Positions 17,917-25,067 of a stretch of 64,000 bases of DNA are shown piece by piece (positions within the stretch are counted from its first letter, which is position 1; the number at the start of each line of letters is the position of its first letter). The notes under the pieces are model-generated. The model saw only the letters and a program-made list of their open reading frames with translations, had not been told where the DNA came from and made no database searches. Source of the DNA: Streptomyces sp. NBC_00425 (GTDB lineage: Bacteria > Actinomycetota > Actinomycetes > Streptomycetales > Streptomycetaceae); contig NZ_CP107928.1 in the NCBI RefSeq assembly GCF_036030735.1, positions 4,898,001 to 4,962,000 on the forward strand, written 5' to 3'. The translations under genes were made by a program, and so were the position numbers.

Positions 17917-17930
17917 TAGAACCTGTTCTA
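17917..17930. promoter_or_regulatory. Palindromic operator (KstR-like) before the acyl-CoA dehydrogenase
   Basis: TAGAACCTGTTCTA is a palindrome except for its central two bases and fits the TNNAACNNGTTNNA consensus of KstR-type TetR repressors of sterol catabolism (known from mycobacteria). It lies 63 bp before the dehydrogenase start, with TTGACG just after it. Confidence 0.6.
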
Positions 17931-17993
17931 TCTTGACGCTCCGTCAGATCTGCCAGCCCTGTCAGATCGGCTGACCCGTCGGGAGGACCGGCT

Positions 17994-19166
17994 GTGGACT
18001 TCACCTTCACCGAGGAGCAGCAGGCCGCGGCCGAGGCGGCCCGCGGAGTCTTCGCCGGAGTGGCGCCCGACGGCGTCCCGAGCCCCGCGCTCACCCAGGG
18101 CGCCGCCGTCGCCGACGACCTCGACCGCAACCTGTGGAACAAGCTCGCCGCGGCGGACCTGCTGAGCCTGCTGCTCGACGAGACGTCCGGCGGGGCGGGC
18201 CTGGACGCGGTCGCCCTGTGCCTGGTCCTCCGCGAGGCGGGCAAGGTGCTCGCCCGGGTACCCCTCCTGGAGACCAGCGCGGCCGCCGCGACCGTACAGG
18301 CCTACGGCGGACCGGAGTTGAGGTCCGCGCTGCTCGCCGGCGCCGGACGGGGCGAGACGGTGCTGACCGTCGCCGCGAGCGGCCGCACCGGCCACGACGC
18401 CGCCGAACTCGCCGTCACCGCCCGGCAGGACGACCCGAGCGGCGCGCCCACGAACGACGCCGGAACCGGCGGAACCTGGGTGCTGGACGGCGTGCAGACG
18501 GCCGTGCCCTGGGCCTACGAGGCCGACCACATTCTCGTACCGGCACACACCGCCGACGACCGCAGCGTCCTCGCCGTGGTCGCCCGCGGGCAGGACGGCG
18601 TCGAGCTCGCCCCACAGATCTCCACCACCGGCGAGCGGCTCGCGGAACTACGGCTGGAGTCCGCGAGGATCCCGGCCCGCGACGTCATCACCGCCGACGG
18701 CGCGTGGGACGGGCTGCGAGCGCTGCTGGCCACCGGCACCTGCGCGCTGGCCCTCGGCCTCGGCGACCGCGTCCTGGCCATGACCAGCGACTACGCCGGC
18801 AAACGCGAGCAGTTCGGACACCCGATCGCCAGCTTCCAGGCGGTCGCCGTCCAGACCGCCGACCGCTACATCGACCTCCGCGCGATGGAGGTCACCCTGT
18901 GGCAGGCCGCCTGGCGGATCGCCTCGGGAACACCCGGCGCCCTACCCGCCTCCGGGGACGTCGCCCTCGCCAAGATCTGGGCCTCGGAGGGCGTACGCCG
19001 GATCGTGCAGACCGCCCAGCACCTGCACGGGGGCTTCGGCGCCGACGTCGACTACCCCCTGCACCGGTACCACGCCTGGGCCAAACACCTGGAGCTCTCC
19101 CTCGGCCCGGCCGCGGCCCACGAGGAGGCCCTGGGCGACCTCCTGGCCGCCCACCCCCTCGCCTGA
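17994..19166 (+). CDS. Acyl-CoA dehydrogenase family protein (FadE-like)
   Basis: 390 residues, FAD flavoprotein fold: N-terminal helical domain from MDFTFTEEQQAAAEAARGVF, a middle beta domain, and a C-terminal helical domain with KREQFGHPIASFQ and HLHGGFGADVDYPLHRY. The usual YEG catalytic-glutamate motif near the C terminus is missing, and no glutamate is evident at the alternative helix position (DGLRALLATG). This resembles subunits of the heteromeric sterol-type dehydrogenases. GTG at 17994 has GGGAGG 8 bp upstream. It is 129 bp after paaE but has its own operator, so it is probably a separate unit. Confidence 0.87.
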   Translation: MDFTFTEEQQAAAEAARGVFAGVAPDGVPSPALTQGAAVADDLDRNLWNKLAAADLLSLLLDETSGGAGLDAVALCLVLREAGKVLARVPLLETSAAAATVQAYGGPELRSALLAGAGRGETVLTVAASGRTGHDAAELAVTARQDDPSGAPTNDAGTGGTWVLDGVQTAVPWAYEADHILVPAHTADDRSVLAVVARGQDGVELAPQISTTGERLAELRLESARIPARDVITADGAWDGLRALLATGTCALALGLGDRVLAMTSDYAGKREQFGHPIASFQAVAVQTADRYIDLRAMEVTLWQAAWRIASGTPGALPASGDVALAKIWASEGVRRIVQTAQHLHGGFGADVDYPLHRYHAWAKHLELSLGPAAAHEEALGDLLAAHPLA

Positions 19167-19299
19167 CCGGACGGCGACCCGACCGCCGGACCGGACAACC
19201 CGACCACCGGACCGAACAGAAAGTACGCACGGCACCACAAGAGCGCCGCCTACCCGACCCGGCCGACCTGCCGACCCGGCCGACATGCCGACCTGCCGA

Positions 19300-19647
19300 C
19301 TACAGGACGAAGCCCTGCTTGCCCTCGTCCGTGACCACCGGACGCCCCACGGCCGCCCACACCTGCATGCCGCCGTCCACGTTCACCGCGTCGATGCCCT
19401 GCTGCACGAGATACATGGTCACCTGCGCCGAACGACCGCCGGAACGGCAGATGACATGCACCCGCCCGTCCTGGGGGGCGGCTTCGGTCAGCTCGCCGTA
19501 ACGGGCCACGAACTCGCTGATGGGAATGTGCAGCGCCCCCTCGGCGTGACCCGCCTGCCACTCGTCGACCTCCCGGACGTCCACCAGGAAGTCATCGTCC
19601 TTGAGGTCCCCGACCTCGACCGTGGGCACACCAGCTCCGAAACTCAT
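19300..19647 (-). CDS. Rhodanese-like sulfurtransferase
   Basis: 115 residues, one rhodanese domain. Active-site loop CRSGGRS with nucleophile C67, preceded by FLVDVREVDEWQAGH. It likely carries persulfide or acts in sulfur transfer; the partner is unknown. Convergent with the acyl-CoA dehydrogenase across 133 bp of CCGACC-type repeats. The gap to the J-domain gene upstream is 25 bp. Confidence 0.92.
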   Translation of the reverse strand: MSFGAGVPTVEVGDLKDDDFLVDVREVDEWQAGHAEGALHIPISEFVARYGELTEAAPQDGRVHVICRSGGRSAQVTMYLVQQGIDAVNVDGGMQVWAAVGRPVVTDEGKQGFVL

Positions 19648-19672
19648 GCCCCGACGCTACCCGCAAGCGGAA

Positions 19673-20470
19673 CTAACCGACCAGCTCGGCCAGCTCGTCC
19701 TCACGCGCGGCGACGTCGGCGAGCAGCTTCTCGGCGATCTCGTCCAAAAGGGTGTCGGGGTCGTCCGGAGCCATCCGCAGCATCGAGCCGATCGCACTGT
19801 CCTCCAGCTCCCTGGCCACCAGCGTCAGCATCTCCTTGCGCTGGGCCAGCCACTCGAGACGGGCGTAGAGCTCCTCACTGGGGCTCGGGCTGCGCTCCGC
19901 GGGCGCCGGACCGGCCGCCCACTCCTCCGCCAGCTCACGCAACAGCACCTCGTCGCCACGGGCGTACGCCGCGTTCACACGGGTGATGAACTCCTCACGC
20001 CGGGCCCGCTCCGCGTCCTCCTGAGCCAGATCCGGGTGCGCCTTGCGAGCCAGCTCGCGATACAGCTTGCGGGCCTCCTCGCTGGGCCGCACCCGCTCCG
20101 GAGGCCTGACCGACCGGTCCGTCAGCATCGCCGCGGCCTCCGGGAACAGCCCCTCCCCGTCCATCCAGCCGTGGAACAGCTCCTCGACCCCCGGCATCGG
20201 CAGCACCCGGGCGCGTGCCTCGGCGGCCTTGCGCAGATCCTCGGGATCTCCGGTACGGGCGGCACGGGCCTCGGCGATCTGCGCGTCCAACTCGTCGAGC
20301 CGGGCGTACATCGGACCGAGTTTCTGGTGGTGGAGCCGCGAGAAGTTCTCGACCTCGACGCGGAAGGTCTCCACCGCGATCTCGAACTCGATCAACGCCT
20401 GCTCGGCGGCCCGCACGGCCTGCTCCAGCCGCGCCTCGGGCCGGGGCTGCTCAGCTTCGGGGGTCGTCAC
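19673..20470 (-). CDS. J-domain-containing protein
   Basis: 265 residues. The central KLYRELARKAHPDLAQEDAE contains the HPD signature (145-147) of Hsp70 co-chaperones, followed by FITRVNAAYARGD. Residues 10-90 are a long charged helix, probably coiled coil. No Gly/Phe region, zinc centre or substrate domain of DnaJ is present, so it is a specialised J-protein. GTG start at 20470. No Hsp70 gene is near. Confidence 0.82.
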   Translation of the reverse strand: MTTPEAEQPRPEARLEQAVRAAEQALIEFEIAVETFRVEVENFSRLHHQKLGPMYARLDELDAQIAEARAARTGDPEDLRKAAEARARVLPMPGVEELFHGWMDGEGLFPEAAAMLTDRSVRPPERVRPSEEARKLYRELARKAHPDLAQEDAERARREEFITRVNAAYARGDEVLLRELAEEWAAGPAPAERSPSPSEELYARLEWLAQRKEMLTLVARELEDSAIGSMLRMAPDDPDTLLDEIAEKLLADVAAREDELAELVG

Positions 20471-20550
20471 CCGACCAGCCTAGGCCAAGCCCCACGAACC
20501 GTCGGCGCACATCGACCACGGAAGACCCGCCCTCCGCCTCCAGTGGGGGG

Positions 20551-20603
20551 TCCCCTCCCCCTCTCCCCCCTCCCCCCTCCCCCTCCCCCTCCCCCTCTCC
20601 CCC
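20551..20603. repeat. 53-bp pure polypyrimidine tract
   Basis: An unbroken C/T run of CCCCCT-like units directly downstream of the next gene (stop at 20609). It could form triplex DNA or be a polymerase-slippage site. Confidence 0.85.
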
Positions 20604-20608
20604 GTCCC

Positions 20609-21085
20609 CTACCCCCGCTCCCGTCCCTCCGGGCAGTCCACTGCCACCCACTTCGCTTGCAGGTCCTGGCAGACCACGACCAGGGTCCCTGGGCGGCAGG
20701 CGATTTCGTGGGTGCAGCCGTCGGGGTGGGGGAGTATCTCGTCGAGGATCACGTCGCCGAGGTCGTCGAGGGCGCAGACGTCGAGGACGTCGGCCTGGAA
20801 CCGGGAGACGCCGGTGTAGCGGACCACCAGATCCTCGTCGTGCTTCCAGCAGTTGTGCGCGAAGCGGATCTCGATGCCGTCGTCGCCGCGCCGGCGGGCC
20901 ACGCCGGGCTTGAGGTCCTTCACGCACCGTTTGCCCGAGAAGGCGTAGTGGTCCGGGTCGGTGGCGAACGCACGGGCGCCGGGTGGCAGCCGCTCCGCGA
21001 GGACGGGAAGCCGCTCCAGGTAGGGCCCGGGGTCTATGACGCCGGTGACGTCCCCGACCTGTCCGTCCAGCTCGACGTACTTCAC
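20609..21085 (-). CDS. Conserved cysteine-rich hypothetical protein
   Basis: 158 residues; function not recognised. Seven cysteines (54, 79, 104, 124, 130, 139, 151) are spread along it, with HNCWKHDEDLVVRYTG and HPDGCTHEIAC as the most distinctive segments. They could bind metal but the spacing matches no motif known to me. No signal peptide or membrane helix, so cytosolic. ATG at 21085 is preceded by GAGGAGGGT. Its 5' side is 75 bp from the DUF2252 gene on the same strand. Confidence 0.7.
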   Translation of the reverse strand: MKYVELDGQVGDVTGVIDPGPYLERLPVLAERLPPGARAFATDPDHYAFSGKRCVKDLKPGVARRRGDDGIEIRFAHNCWKHDEDLVVRYTGVSRFQADVLDVCALDDLGDVILDEILPHPDGCTHEIACRPGTLVVVCQDLQAKWVAVDCPEGRERG

Positions 21086-21160
21086 TGCACCCTCCTCACT
21101 CGGCGCGTCCCCCTGACACCCCCACCCCGCTCACTCCACCCCCACCCTCACCCTGTCGTC

Positions 21161-22642
21161 TCACACTCCCGTCTCGGCCGGGATGCGTCCCGCACGTACC
21201 GCCGCGACGAGGTCCGTGTGGTCCGCCTCGGTGCGGTCGGCGTAGGCGACGGCGAACCCGGCGATCGCCTCGTCGAGCTCCTCGTTCTTGCCGCAGTATC
21301 CGGCGACGAGGCGCGGGTCGGCACTGTGCGAGTGGGCGCGGGCCAGCAGCGCGCCGGTCATACGGCCGTAGTCGTCGATCTGGTCGGCGGCGAGGGCGGC
21401 CGGGTCGACGCTGCCCTTGCGGTTGCGGAACTGCCGTACCTGGAAGGGGCGTTCCTCGACGGTGGTCCAGCCCAGCAGGATGTCGCTGACGACCTGCATG
21501 CGCTTCTGGCCGATCACCACCCGGCGGCCCTCGTGGTCCGCCTCCGGCGTCTCGAAGCCGGCGCTCCGCAGGTGCGGGACGAGCGCCGAGGCGCGGGCCT
21601 CCTTCACCTGGAGGACCAGGGGCTCGCCGCGATGATCGAGCAGCAGCACCACGTAGGACCTCGTCCCCACGCTGCCCGTGCCCACGATGCGGAAGGCCAC
21701 GTCGTGGATCGCGTGGCGAGCGAGGAGAGGATGGCGGTCCTCGGTCAGGGTGGTCACGTAGTACTCCAGGGACGCGGCCACCGCCGCGGCCTCGGCGTCC
21801 GGGACCCGGCGCAGCACCGGTGCAGCGTCCACGAAGCGCCGGCCGCCGTCCTCCGTCGCCTCGGTCGACTTGGCCGCGAACCGCCCGCTGGTGTTGGCCC
21901 GCGCCTTCTCCGACACCCGTTCCAGGGTGCCCAGCAGATCGTGGGCGTCGGCGTGGGAGACGAGCTCTTCGTCGGCGATGGCGTTCCAGGCGTCCAGCAC
22001 GGGCAGCTTGGCCAGGAGCCGCATGGTGCGGCGGTAGGAACCGGCCGCGCCGTGCGCCGCCTTGCGGCAGGTGTCCTCGTCCGCGCCGGCCTCGCGGCCC
22101 GCGAGCACGAGGGAGGCGGCGAGGCGCTTGAGGTCCCACTCCCAGGGGCCGTCGACGGTCTCGTCGAAGTCGTTCAGGTCGATGACCAGTCCGCCACGCG
22201 CGTCGCCGTACAAGCCGAAGTTGGCGGCGTGGGCGTCACCGCAGATCTGGGCGCGGACGCCGGTCATCGGGGTGCGGGCCAGGTCGTACGCCATGAGTCC
22301 CGCGGAGCCCCGCAGGAACGCGAACGGCGTGGCCGCCATCCGGCCCACCCGTATGGGCGTCAGCTCGGGGATGCGGCCTCGGTTGGACTCCTCGACCGCG
22401 GCCACCGCGTCCGGCCGGGCGGCGTCCAGGTCGAGCTGGGCATGCGCCGACCGCGGCACCCGGCCGCGCAGGGCCCGGCCGTTCTCCTTGGGGCTCTCTC
22501 CCACGCCGGACCGTGCGTCGGAGGACTCGCCAGGTCGCTCGGCGAACCCGCGCACCTGGGGAATCCTGCGCACTCCGACCGTTTCGCCCGTCCCGGTCGA
22601 CCCGCTCGTTCCGGTCTCCGCACCACCGGTCCCGGTCATCAT
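21161..22642 (-). CDS. DUF2252 family protein
   Basis: 493 residues. Residues 90 onward match the DUF2252 family: RGRIPELTPIRVGRM, ICGDAHAANFGLYGD, VIDLNDFDETVDGPWEWDL and VVIGQKRMQVVSDILLGW. The GDxHxxNF and DLNDFDE pattern recalls the catalytic and metal loops of aminoglycoside-phosphotransferase-like kinases, so a kinase fold is likely (inference). The first 60 residues are low complexity. ATG at 22642 with GGGGGAGG upstream; a second ATG follows directly. Confidence 0.85.
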   Translation of the reverse strand: MMTGTGGAETGTSGSTGTGETVGVRRIPQVRGFAERPGESSDARSGVGESPKENGRALRGRVPRSAHAQLDLDAARPDAVAAVEESNRGRIPELTPIRVGRMAATPFAFLRGSAGLMAYDLARTPMTGVRAQICGDAHAANFGLYGDARGGLVIDLNDFDETVDGPWEWDLKRLAASLVLAGREAGADEDTCRKAAHGAAGSYRRTMRLLAKLPVLDAWNAIADEELVSHADAHDLLGTLERVSEKARANTSGRFAAKSTEATEDGGRRFVDAAPVLRRVPDAEAAAVAASLEYYVTTLTEDRHPLLARHAIHDVAFRIVGTGSVGTRSYVVLLLDHRGEPLVLQVKEARASALVPHLRSAGFETPEADHEGRRVVIGQKRMQVVSDILLGWTTVEERPFQVRQFRNRKGSVDPAALAADQIDDYGRMTGALLARAHSHSADPRLVAGYCGKNEELDEAIAGFAVAYADRTEADHTDLVAAVRAGRIPAETGV

Positions 22643-22748
22643 GACCGCCTCCCCCGCACACGTACGCTCAGCGGCTCTGTGACGAGCCCGACGAGCCGAA
22701 CATCAACTTGTGCAGACCGTACAGCTGCTGGCCGAAAGTCGTCAGGCC

Positions 22749-22776
22749 TTGTGGACAAATTCGGGATTGTGGACAA
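22749..22776. promoter_or_regulatory. Two perfect DnaA boxes
   Basis: TTGTGGACAA occurs at 22749-22758 and again at 22767-22776, 18 bp apart in the same orientation; each is the complement of the strong box TTGTCCACAA. The gap 22643-22987 holds these and the parS at 22822, and nothing else recognisable. Confidence 0.65.
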
Positions 22777-22821
22777 CTGCCTCGGTACGGACGCCGGGGG
22801 TCAGCCGCCGACAACCGGCAT

Positions 22822-22835
22822 GTTTCACGTGAAAC
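22822..22835. other. parS site (ParB binding)
   Basis: GTTTCACGTGAAAC, a perfect parS palindrome, here extended to TGTTTCACGTGAAACA. It is about 34.5 kb from oriC, within the zone where streptomycetes cluster parS sites. Confidence 0.93.
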
Positions 22836-22987
22836 ACTCCCGGCCCCCACCCTCGCCCCCCACCGGTCGACCCCTGAGACGTTCATCACACACGGTGAGC
22901 GATCACTGACTCGCTTCGCGCTCAGCAGTCTGCGACCCGATTTTCGAAAGGCCGCCCAGCCGGAACCCGCCTGGCCGGAGAAACGCG

Positions 22988-23020
22988 AAAGCCCCGCAGG
23001 TCTGAGACCTGCGGGGCTTT
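22988..23020 (-). terminator. Terminator of tRNA-Leu
   Basis: AAAGCCCCGCAGGTCT and its exact complement are separated by one base, giving a long GC hairpin ending in TTT in both directions, 5 bp after the tRNA. Confidence 0.88.
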
Positions 23021-23024
23021 CGAC

Positions 23025-23111
23025 TGGTGCGCGAGGGGGGAGTTGAACCCCCACGCCCTTGCGGGCACTGGAACCTGAATCCAGCGCGTCTGCCTATTCC
23101 GCCACCCGCGC
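23025..23111 (-). tRNA. tRNA-Leu (CAG)
   Basis: 87 nt including an encoded CCA. Acceptor GCGCGGG pairs with CUCGCGC; the anticodon loop UUCAGGU gives CAG; a long variable arm (UGCCCGCAAGGGCG) is as expected for leucine; the T arm is GGGGGUUCAACUCCCCC. It lies upstream of fhaA, as leuT does in mycobacteria. Confidence 0.96.
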
Positions 23112-23168
23112 ATTGGGTGTGTCTTCGGGTTTGTGGGCTTTTCGGCCTGTCGCCTTCCGACATGCAGA

Positions 23169-23198
23169 ACATTAGCACGCGCGCCAGGGTGCGTTCAC
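23169..23198 (-). promoter_or_regulatory. Probable tRNA-Leu promoter
   Basis: On the minus strand GTGAAC (23193-23198) and TAATGT (23169-23174) are 18 bp apart, about 57 bp before the tRNA. The remaining 23199-23558 leads into fhaA; only a TACGAT -10-like hexamer near 23477 and a strong GGAGGAGG ribosome site stand out there. Confidence 0.42.
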
Positions 23199-23558
23199 AT
23201 CCCTTCCGGGCGGGCAGGGAGCAGGTGGGAGGCCGTCGGGCGACCCCGCGCGTCCTCGTACGTCTCCGCAAGGACTGGTTCACGTATCAACCTCGTACCT
23301 ATGGCGGCCGTCTCCCCAGGAGCCGGACGAGGAGCACAGCCAGGTGCGGGACACTGGTCCCGGGCCGCCTCTACGATCCTGGGCAGACGCAAGCGTGTGC
23401 AGCAGGTGCGGAGCGGGCCGTCGACACCGGTCGACGGGGCCGACAGGGGGAACCAGCCGATTCACCGGCGCGTGGATACGATCAGTAAGCAGTACAGGTA
23501 AGCAGGACCAGGCAAGCAGCACGGCACGGGACAGCAGCCACGACGGAGGAGGTGCCCC

Positions 23559-24446
23559 ATGGGAGTTCTGAAGAAGTTCGAGCAGCGTCTCGAGGGTCTG
23601 GTCAACGGCACCTTCGCCAAGGTCTTCAAGTCCGAGGTCCAGCCCGTCGAGATCGCGGGTGCGCTCCAGCGCGAGTGCGACAACAACGCCACGATCTGGA
23701 ACCGCGACCGCACCGTCGTCCCCAACGACTTCATCGTGGAGCTGAGCACGCCGGACTACGAGCGGCTCAGCCCCTACTCCGGCCAGCTCGGCGACGAGCT
23801 GGCCGGCATGGTGCGCGACTACGCCAAGCAGCAGCGCTACACCTTCATGGGGCCGATCAAGGTCAACCTGGAGAAGGCGGACGACCTCGACACGGGTCTG
23901 TACCGGGTGCGCAGCCGTACGCTCGCCTCGTCCAGCAGCCAGATGCCGGACTCACCGGCCGCCGACGGCCGGCAGCGCTCGGCCGGGCCGGGCGGCGCCG
24001 CCTATCCCGGCGCCGGCGCGGCTTCCGCTCCGCCGATGCCGTCCGCACCGCCGCCCGGCGCCCCAGGCGCCCGTCCCGGCGGCTACGGCTACCCGCCCGC
24101 CGCGGGCGCACAGCGTCCCGGCGCGGCAGGCGGCGGCCTGGCCGGGGCTCCGCAGCCCGGGTCACGCACCCGCCACTGGATCGAGATCAACGGCGCACGC
24201 CACCAGATCTCCCGCGCGACGCTCGTGCTGGGCCGCAGCACCGAGGCCGACGTGCGGATCGACGACCCCGGCGTCTCCCGCCGGCACTGCGAGATCCGGA
24301 CCGGTTCGCCCTCGACTGTCCAGGATCTCGGCTCCACCAACGGCATCGTGGTGGACGGGCAGCACACCACCCGCGCTACGCTCCGCGACGGCTCGCGGAT
24401 CGTCGTGGGCAGCACCACCATCATTTACCGGCAAGCCGAAGGGTGA
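23559..24446 (+). CDS. fhaA: FhaA, DUF3662 and FHA domain protein
   Basis: 295 residues. Residues 1-120 are the DUF3662 domain (MGVLKKFEQRLEGLVNGTFA, VEIAGALQRECD). A Pro/Gly/Ala linker follows and then an FHA domain at about 205-290 with the phosphothreonine-binding set LGRSTEADV, SRRHCEI and GSTNGIVVDG. In mycobacteria FhaA binds phosphorylated MviN and regulates peptidoglycan synthesis under PknB. ATG with GGAGGAGG 6 bp upstream. First gene of the pstP-pknB cluster. Confidence 0.94.
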   Translation: MGVLKKFEQRLEGLVNGTFAKVFKSEVQPVEIAGALQRECDNNATIWNRDRTVVPNDFIVELSTPDYERLSPYSGQLGDELAGMVRDYAKQQRYTFMGPIKVNLEKADDLDTGLYRVRSRTLASSSSQMPDSPAADGRQRSAGPGGAAYPGAGAASAPPMPSAPPPGAPGARPGGYGYPPAAGAQRPGAAGGGLAGAPQPGSRTRHWIEINGARHQISRATLVLGRSTEADVRIDDPGVSRRHCEIRTGSPSTVQDLGSTNGIVVDGQHTTRATLRDGSRIVVGSTTIIYRQAEG

Positions 24447-24456
24447 AGCGGGGGCA

Positions 24457-24975
24457 ATGTCAGAGCTGACCCTCACGGTCATGCGGCTGGGTTTCCTGGC
24501 CGTACTGTGGCTGTTCGTGATCGTGGCCGTGCAGGTCATCCGCAGCGACCTGTTCGGTACGCGTGTCACCCAGCGCGGTTCGCGCCGGGAGGCCGGGCGG
24601 GCGCAACAGCAGGCCCAGCGCCAGCAGGCGCCTCCGCAGCAGCGCCAGCAGCCCGCCGCCGCTGGCCGCACGCGTCGCAACGCACCGACGAAGCTGGTGG
24701 TGTCCGAGGGCATCCTCACCGGCACGACCGTCGCGCTCCAGGGCCAGACCATCACGCTGGGCCGGGCGCACGACAGCACGATCGTGCTGGACGACGACTA
24801 CGCCTCCAGCCGCCATGCCAGGATCTATCCGGACCGCGACGGCCAGTGGATCGTCGAGGACCTGGGCTCCACCAACGGCACGTACCTCGACCGATCGCGG
24901 CTGACGACTCCCACACCGATTCCGCTGGGCGCGCCGATCCGTATCGGCAAGACCGTCATCGAGCTTCGGAAGTAG
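24457..24975 (+). CDS. fhaB: FhaB, membrane-anchored FHA domain protein
   Basis: 172 residues. An N-terminal membrane helix (VMRLGFLAVLWLFVIVAVQV), a Gln/Arg-rich linker, then an FHA domain at 90-165 with LGRAHDSTIVLDDDYASSRH and LGSTNGTYLD. It links phosphothreonine signals to cell-wall or division proteins at the membrane. It starts 10 bp after fhaA. Confidence 0.94.
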   Translation: MSELTLTVMRLGFLAVLWLFVIVAVQVIRSDLFGTRVTQRGSRREAGRAQQQAQRQQAPPQQRQQPAAAGRTRRNAPTKLVVSEGILTGTTVALQGQTITLGRAHDSTIVLDDDYASSRHARIYPDRDGQWIVEDLGSTNGTYLDRSRLTTPTPIPLGAPIRIGKTVIELRK

Positions 24976-25067
24976 TGCTGCATCATGAGTGAGCGCGAGC
25001 GGAGCGAGCACACGGCGGCGGCCGGCACTCAGGGCCCCGGTGTGCTCCCGACCGGAGGGTGGGCAGT

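Noticed and set aside
19601..22909. 1102-codon plus-strand frame over three minus-strand genes
   Set aside because: Its protein is low-complexity and the minus-strand genes have motifs (HPD, GDAHAANF).
23278..23292. parS at GTTCACGTATC
   Set aside because: Too many mismatches to the palindrome.
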